Shown here piece after piece: positions 57,480-64,000 of a stretch of DNA of 64,000 nucleotides. The stretch covers positions 9,979,950 to 10,043,949 of the forward strand of contig NC_037596.1 of NCBI RefSeq assembly GCF_003073045.1. Reading direction: 5' to 3'. The position numbers and the translations under genes are program-made. The notes beneath the pieces are model-generated. The model was not told the origin of the DNA. It did not search any database and worked only from the letters and a program-made list of their open reading frames with translations. Source of the DNA: Pomacea canaliculata (Eukaryota; Mollusca; Gastropoda; Architaenioglossa; Ampullariidae). Numbering within the stretch: position 1 is the stretch's first letter; the number at the start of each line of letters is the position of its first letter.

Positions 57480-57605
57480 CCCTGGACTGCTAGCAGACGG
57501 TTTTTTTCCAGTTAACTGCTAAAACGAGGCATGAGACAAGAAAGCTCCCGGTTTAGTCACAATCTTTGTTACGGCTCGCCGAGACTCACAGCGGATGACT
57601 TCTCA
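57480..57605 (+). promoter_or_regulatory. Shared upstream module of gene E
   Basis: GGACTGCTAGCAGACGG, T-run, CAGTTAACTGCTAAAACGA, CCCGGTTTAGTCACA and TTACGGCTCGCCGAGACTC in the same order as upstream of gene D. It ends about 265 bp before the gene E signal-peptide ATG, on the same strand as the gene. Likely promoter or a conserved 5' sequence of the family. Confidence 0.55.
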
Positions 57606-57869
57606 AGAGGCTAAGCGTTGGTCTTGGCAATCCACCTAAACACGTCCGTGGTTTACCAGATGAGAATAAGATTATATACCTGGAAGGTAAGTCACTGTTG
57701 CACGTTTGACATCCATCTAGAGACTTCAGTTTTTCAGTCAGATCAACTTTGTTATCAAGTTATATTGTTATCAACCTGATGTCTGTCAGTTCAAACAATA
57801 TTTTAAAATTTGCAGTGTCTTCAAATGGCATTGTTCTCTGAGCCGGTTAACACGTGTACACGTGCAGTC

Positions 57870-57921
57870 ATGTTCTCGGCAATTGTTCTTTTGTCCTTGT
57901 CCTGGCTTTGCATCAAATCTG
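57870..57921 (+). CDS. Gene E exon 1: signal peptide
   Basis: 17 codons plus one base, phase 1 like C and D exon 1. Weak donor gtttgt. Confidence 0.6.
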
Positions 57922-60900
57922 GTTTGTAGCTTTGATTAGCAGTCTTGTACAGAATAGTTTCCAGATCCTTTGCCGATTGAGAGTGAGTTTGTTCCCAGCT
58001 ATACATGCTCGAGCAGACTGTGAAGAGGGAATCGTTTGCTTACGACTACCGGCGTGGGGATATCTCACTTCCTGTCCTAGCCATTGTTCTTGTTAATAGT
58101 GACACAACTTTGCTTGCATTGTTGAGCCTGCTTTTCTTATATCTAGTCCACTGCATTGTGAATGTCTATAAATACAAATGTTGGCATTATGCTTTTATTA
58201 AATAACCATGACTGAAGTGACGACTGGGATAAACATTATCGGTACAGAATATTTGACCAAGTGTTCACTAGGTCTTGTTATATATACGTGTTATCTCACG
58301 GTTTTGGCCATATTTTTGTGCATTCATCTCGAGAACGACATTGTTATTTACCCACAATTAGTTAAATTATCTTAGATTGCACTTTGCCCTATCAATAGAA
58401 GAAAATGATACCGACTAGACCTGAAGATGTGGTCTGGCAGCTCAATTATTTTCTTGCTACTTGATTATTCTCCTTTATTGCTAGTGCCAGTCTTTTTACA
58501 CATAATGATGAGTTCCTGTCTTTGCTTCTTACTTCTTGATGTGTTGTTTACATGGCTGATTCTTATCAAAAGTAAAACCAGAGTATGTAGTCTCTTTTTG
58601 TCAAATCTCCTATTGTTACAAACCAAGCTTGTTTATTCAATGACAGAGTTTTGTTGAGGACTTGTTCTATTTTATAAACACACTGCACTTGTCTGTCCTT
58701 CCTACTAGGCAGATGTGTTACTTGGTCTTCTGCGCTGTGTTGTTGTGTAAAACAAATCATTTCAGACACATGAAGCTTTGGGTAGATAGTTCTTTCAGAG
58801 TCTTTACAGTGCAGATGGTCACACTGAGAGATCCGTAAGGTGATTTACATGTCTTCCTTTTAATTGGATTGGCATTATTATTACTTTGGCCATTTCTCAA
58901 AGAGAGATTGAAGACCGCTGTGCTCCCTATATCTTTTAGAATATATTATTAGGCTTTCTATCTGACCCTGGAAACTGTATACGTGTTTGCTTCTTCATGG
59001 AAATAGCAACTAAAAGGGTTTGAGAGGCTGTTTCATGACATTCATTTTTTGTAAAAAAGGATCCGCATGCTAAATTTCTGTTGGAGAAGGACTGACTAAA
59101 AGATTGCTTTTCTATGCATAGTCATCCACCAAGAGGTTGCTCACTGACCTTGCTTTCACGAGTACTTTATTGGTTTTCAGATCCCTAGTCACTGATTTTT
59201 ACTTCCACTTGTTTAGGTTTCAGCCATCTTTCTCAAAGATCAGGACTGCGTTGTTTTCATCTGCTATTCTGTTGCTTCTCTGGCTGCTGACAACAAAATT
59301 TGTCAAGGTCTTGCAGGTGATTTGATTGTACTTTCTTCAGGCTTCTGTTGAGGCTAGATGGTGTTTATCTTTTCCCTCTTCCAGTTCTTCTTCCATAGAG
59401 CCCATCCGGCTGTACGGTCTCTATAGGTCACCTGCTGCAAAAGAAGCTCCAGCTTGGTACAGTTTAGAGAAAGTGGTCAACCATTTGGACAGTATATTTA
59501 GGACACGATTCTCTTTGTTGGTCAGTTTGATTCCGATCACTTGATGCCTGGTATTGGTTAGAACCGGGGAAAGGGAGGACCTTCGTGATTTAGTGTCAGT
59601 GTTAGTTGCACTGGCTTTAAAGGGCTCACTTTGGTTATATATCCTAGATTTTTTTTTTGTAGGAACTGCCCTGCCTTTAGCTTCTGATCCCTTCTCCTAC
59701 CCTGGTAGTACAGGGAATATTGTTTGCCAATCCTCCCACTTTAGGAATCGCAGTTCTTTGTAGTATGACGAATCCGTCATTGGGCACTTGGAGGTTTTAA
59801 ATAAAAGAAACAGTACTTCTTGTCAGCTCTTTCCAAGGTGTTAGACCTCTTTGTTACTATGTTCCTCATCCAGCTTGCCTGACATTTCTTAGTCAAATTT
59901 AAATCTGAAGATCTTTGACTATCTGCCATCTGAGACACGCTTTTTAGACAGTCACCTTTTCAGGAAACATGATCAAATTAAAAATCCGCAAAAAAGCTTA
60001 AATAATTAATGTAAGTTTTTGTTTCCATTTTGGAGTAGTTTTATTTTCATAAACTTTTATTGAACGTCCATAGCTGCCTCTGGCATGTAACATCGCTGTC
60101 GGCATCAGCCTTAACGATCAATCGTGTTCGTGACCGGCTCAGTGAGGTGTGCACGCACAGCGCCAGTGAGTGGTTTACGGGACAAGCCAATCACATTCTG
60201 GCATCGGAAATAGCTTGCATGCAGCATCGACGCAGACTGGGTTCTCCTTGTGACATTATAAACATGTTAGTAACAACAAGTCACAATAAATTTAATTGAA
60301 GTTTTAGAAATCGCCATCCCTTGAAAGAATTCCTCATTCACCATAGCCAACGCTTTATTTGATTAAGTCCTGTTCAATTCACACAGAACACAAAATAGTG
60401 TCTTCTTGTTGGAGAAGCGGGTAGTTCTTTCGCATCTTCGTATTCCCACGGGTGTAGTAGCAAACGTTGGACTTAAGGTGGTTGTTCACGATCATTCACA
60501 CTAAATTAATAGGCTAATTATGGATTTCAAAGTCTAAACGTAGAACAAATCGAGTCCTAAAATATACACTGCACACATTAGCTAAACATAAATCTTGTCT
60601 TCAAGGCTGATTACTACTGTGCTTACATTACATTAAGAATACGCGAGTGGTTCAGTGCCATCCTCCGGACATGACATCTTGCCGGAGACGACCCTTGAAG
60701 GATAGTTTGAAGAAAAGCTGGGAGACGAACATCAAGGGAAAGACCGGCTGTTCGCTGAGGAATCTTCTGACTTGGACTTTTTTTTTTTTTTTTTTTTGAG
60801 CGGTACAACTGACAATGAAACAAAACAATGACCTACCGTAAATTGTATAATTTAAAGAAATAACGAAGATACTAGAAATGACATAAAACCTTATTTGTAG

Positions 60901-63239
60901 TGAGTATTAATATCATTATGCACATCAACACTTTTGAATATATTATGAAATGTAGTATAAAGGAAGCAACAAAAAATTAGTTTGTTCTTAAGTTTGTTTC
61001 TTTGTGCAGGTTCGTAGTTATGCGTTTACCATGGCTGTATCTTCAATCTCTGTCTTTGTGATCACTAGAAAGTAGCACATCTTATTTCTTTTTTGTATTA
61101 TTATTTACATGCTACGTATTAAGAAGTTATCAAAGACAATTCCAAGTTTAAAATCACGATGTGCTTATTATATATTCTATCCAAGCTTCTTGTAACCAGT
61201 ACTAAGCAGCTAATCATATCAATTGTTACAGGATGCAGTTCTTGATTTAGTCCATGTTCTTGTCGGTAATTTCTTTCTGTCAGTGTGAATATGGAGCACA
61301 AAATGCTTTCCTAAAGCAAACAATGTTTTTGTTTCAGTCTTAGCCACTGGCGAGGAACTTTGCTTCCTCGATGGCCGAGAGGACGAGTGGATCCGTGTGA
61401 CGTGCACCTTCAACAAAAACGTCATCAGAGACACAGTCTGCCAGGTCCACCGTAACGGTCCTCTGTTTGATGTTCCCCTCAAGCCGAATTCAAAACCATT
61501 CTCCATCCTCTGCCTCCGAGAAGATTACAACACTAGCAAAACGAATGAAGTTGGTTATTGCATATGTGTAGAGTCACGTGATGGGAATTCTGCATGTACA
61601 TTAACGTTGAACACAACTCAGCTAGAAAAACAACAAGTCGTGTGGAAATATTGCAATCAGCAAGAAATAGATCTAACCGTCGATAATAATATCACCAGCA
61701 AACCTACTCGTAAGTATAAAATATGGTATTGTATAAGTATATCATTTTAGAAAAATAAACAATATCGGAACACATTGTTACCGATGAAGCCTGTCCATTC
61801 ATTTTAATTTCTGAGGCAGACCTTTGTCGGACAATGCAATGAAATACAAGCAGACAACTGCAGTGTAGGCAGTGTGGGAAAGATAGGTACAGTCAAAGCA
61901 TTTACACTTCTCACTGTATACCTTCTCGACAAACGACCTTCTCCTCTCCTCCCAACCTCCTGTTTTTTTTATGAAAGAAAAGAAAACAAACAAGAAGCTA
62001 ACAAACTATCTCAAAAAAACTAACTAAATACATAACTACCTAACCACCATGCAAACAACAAACTAATAAAGTGATTTCGTTGAAAAATAAGGAACGCTCA
62101 ACAAGATTGGCAAGTTATTCCTTTACTGGGAACACTAAATGAGATTTGTAAAATATGTATCATGAAGTTACAATTTTTATAGGTATACTCGTTCTACTGC
62201 ATGAATCCTTTACACATTTGTTGCTATTCGTTATTTTTTTCGTCTCATCAACATCACTATCCATTTCACTATCATCACCAGCAGCAGGTACAACAGAAGT
62301 GGAGTCCTTTAGTCATGCGTGGCTACTGGGGCGTTTGACAGTAAAACACACAACTCTAGCAACTTTCTTGATTGTCTGCCTAAGATTCGACGAATGATTT
62401 TTTCCAGTCAGTGTATCTGCACATTTCTTTTTTTTTTTTAAATTGGTCTTCCTCTTCTTTTCGTGTGTGTAGTGTTCTATGCAAATTCTGATGAAATATG
62501 TTCATACCACTTAAACTTTCTTTTCATCAGACAAAAGATCTTCATAGGGTCGAATTATTTTTCTAAATTCTCTTTCCTCACTGACATCGTTGATGGTGAT
62601 AATGACAGTGTAGGGGAGAGCATTTGATACGTATATTACCTTCGAGTTTTTTTTTTTTTTTTGTTTTTTTTTAGCTTACTTGCAATATTCCACCAGTAAA
62701 AAAGGTGTACTAGAACAGAAAATTCAGCTTCTTCGGGAGGTGCTTTCCTCAAATAGGAATTATTTCAAGGACTAGTTGTACAACATGTTTCTAAGACTTA
62801 CGCCTGCTCTAAGGATCTTAGGGACGAGGCTTTTTTTTTTTTTTAAAGTTGATCGAATGTTATTTAGATACATTGCACGAGCGCACATAAACATTTTTGC
62901 TGATGGGAATGGAAGTCTAGATTAAACAGTTTTATCTTATTTAAAACAGTTTTAGTTTAAAATATTATAAAACTTATTACTTATATTTATATAAGTTCTA
63001 AAGTGTTTACAATTAAAAATGTAGACTGAAATATGATATGTAACCTGCCTCTGGATAGTTCCTTCGAAATGGTAGAGAGGGAGAAATTAGAACCCTTTGT
63101 GCAGACAAAAACACTGTTGTGGTGGTACCTGTAAAATATAATAAACCAGTTAGGATTCCTTTTTTTAAATAAACACACTGCTTGATGCGTTTTGCTAATG
63201 CGTAGAAATAATGTTACTTCATGTACTATTGCCTGCAAC

Positions 63240-63285
<46 letters not shown>

Positions 63286-63533
63286 TACAACACAATACAC
63301 ATACACATACACATAACATACACATACACTTGCATGCTGCTGTGCCAATTAAATGAGATTTTATGAGATTTGAAATTTAATTATTTTATAAATTTCCAGC
63401 GAACAGTGAAGAGATGCCAGCAAAAGACGAGAGCGGTCACATTGCTGCAATTGCTGCACCTATAGCTTGTATTGCTATAGTAACCATTAGTATTATTATT
63501 ATTCGGTTGCTGTTGAAGAGACGAGGGCTGTGA
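57870..63533 (+). CDS. Gene E: small one-Ig-like-domain transmembrane protein (3 exons)
   Basis: Joined plus-strand exons: 57870-57921, 61338-61709, 63400-63533, giving 185 aa if the TGA at 63531 is used. Signal peptide MFSAIVLLSLSWLCIKS; one Cys-rich Ig-like domain (ELCFLDGREDEW, VTCTFNK, YCICVES, VVWKYC) with the same cysteine plan as C and D; TM segment IAAIAAPIACIAIVTISIII followed by RLLLKRRG. A GT at 63530 (CT|gtgagt) could instead splice to a further tail exon beyond or near the window end. ATTAAA at 63688 would serve as poly(A) signal for the short form. The exon 1 donor (gtttgt) is weak but is followed at once by an in-frame stop, and position and phase fit the family. It is the only plus-strand receptor. 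Confidence 0.72.
57922..61337. other. Gene E intron 1
   Basis: No extra exon of the family found. T-rich on the plus strand between 58.1 and 60.0 kb with several short ORFs of unknown origin (for example around 59326-59544 and 59554-59763); they look like pieces of an old mobile element that I cannot name. Confidence 0.45.
60640..60800 (+). mobile_element. Possible LINE 3' tail
   Basis: Plus-strand translation RRRPLKDSLKKSWETNIKGK followed by TGCSLRNLL resembles the last residues of jockey-like LINE proteins (RxxxxWxxNIxxxTG). It is followed by a long T-run (about 60779-60797). Short and degenerate. Confidence 0.35.
61338..61709 (+). CDS. Gene E exon 2: Cys-rich Ig-like domain
   Basis: Acceptor ttgtttcag, donor gtaagt, phases 1-1, 372 nt (C 360, D 378). 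The closing WKYC matches CKYC of C and D. Confidence 0.85.
61710..63399. other. Gene E intron 2
   Basis: No exon seen. Poly-T tracts and a (CATACA)n microsatellite near the 3' end. Confidence 0.5.
63240..63330. repeat. (CATACA)n microsatellite
   Basis: About 14 hexamer units with two small interruptions, in gene E intron 2. Confidence 0.9.
63400..63533 (+). CDS. Gene E exon 3: transmembrane exon
   Basis: Acceptor aatttccag, phase 1. Linker NSEEMPAKDESGH, then the TM helix and basic RLLLKRRGL and TGA, or a splice at 63529. Confidence 0.72.
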
Positions 63534-64000
63534 GTACATACAAGTTTTGTAGTTTTCCCTTTTCAACAGGTTTTTTTTTTCAAACGGACTGCATTCTACG
63601 TGTATTGTTTATCCTTCAGTAGATAAATACATGGATTTCAATAGATAAAGAGGTTCTACATACCTATTTTTTAATTTGTTATGCTTTATTAAAAATTCCT
63701 GCATTAGATTTTTAAGCCCACTTTGCATTTCTTTTCTTCAGTAAAGGGAATGGAACTTTGTTTGATGTTATCTGTAGTTAAGAGCTCGTGATAATGTGTA
63801 GAAGCGTTTGTCACCTCTTTATATTTAGAAGTTTATTTGTTCTATAAGTTGTAAAACATAGATATGCTTATATTGGCATAGTAATAACAAAACGAAGCGC
63901 AGGTTAGAAACCCATGTCTTTCGGTAATTTTTTTTTTCATTGTCTTTTTCTCTCTCGTTCGCTGACAATCTACATCGCCTGTCATTTTATTGCTAATCTG
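63534..64000. other. 3' flank of gene E
   Basis: No gene seen. ATTAAA at 63688-63693 is a possible poly(A) signal. Confidence 0.45.

Noticed and set aside
59137-59763. Three hydrophobic plus-strand ORFs in gene E intron 1
   Set aside because: No splice phase or cysteine pattern of the receptor family, and no confident mobile-element domain.
63240-63330. Regular short repeats considered as a CRISPR array
   Set aside because: It is a simple hexamer microsatellite without spacers, in an animal intron.

Overview
The window is animal nuclear DNA: AT-rich, intron-rich, with multi-exon immunoglobulin-superfamily (IgSF) genes, Tc1, hAT, FLYWCH/MULE and LINE debris, a tRNA-derived SINE and many microsatellites. 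The style of the receptors and repeats suggests a mollusc, most likely a gastropod, but nothing here fixes the species.

The coding content is a cluster of cell-surface receptor genes, rebuilt by hand from splice sites, reading phase and paralogue comparison. Two are paralogous type-I receptors on the minus strand. Gene A (8542-16152, 11 exons, 805 aa) and gene B (36790-42714, 9 exons, 623 aa) have a signal peptide, five extracellular Ig-like modules in the same exon/phase pattern, and one transmembrane (TM) segment. A carries a 200-residue cytoplasmic tail with several tyrosine motifs, including an ITIM-type VVYAVV and a YxN motif. In B the homologous tail exon has an in-frame stop, the next tail exon is gone, and a rotted relic of the last tail exon survives at about 35890-36030. 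The pair therefore looks like a signalling receptor and a tail-less sister.

Three further genes form a second family: one Cys-rich Ig-like domain behind a short signal-peptide exon. These are D (minus, 27210-19369), C (minus, 48406-45746) and E (plus, 57870-63533). Exon lengths and phases match (first exon 46, 46 and 52 nt, all ending in phase 1), but the anchors differ: C ends in a GPI-signal-like hydrophobic tail, D has a TM segment with a longer tail, and E has a TM segment with a stub. D and E share a sequence module just upstream of their first exons; an orphan copy lies at about 43790-43870.

Layout, left to right: transposon end (1-305); 2.6-kb repeat copy 1 (306-2933); minisatellite and FLYWCH/MULE transposase remnant (2934-4791); gene A; Tc1 remnant; gene D with a solo LTR-like fossil in intron 1; an LTR-like segment near 28.1-29.1 kb; a non-autonomous hAT; repeat copy 2 (30279-32889); gene B; LINE fragment; gene C; a diverged third repeat copy (48.7-51.5 kb); a gene-poor stretch with inverted repeats (52-57.4 kb); gene E. 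The order repeat / five-Ig receptor / one-Ig receptor occurs twice on the same strand and appears to begin a third time, which indicates tandem segmental duplication followed by divergence. Copies 1 and 2 of the 2.6-kb repeat are far more alike (about 97% by eye) than genes A and B beside them.
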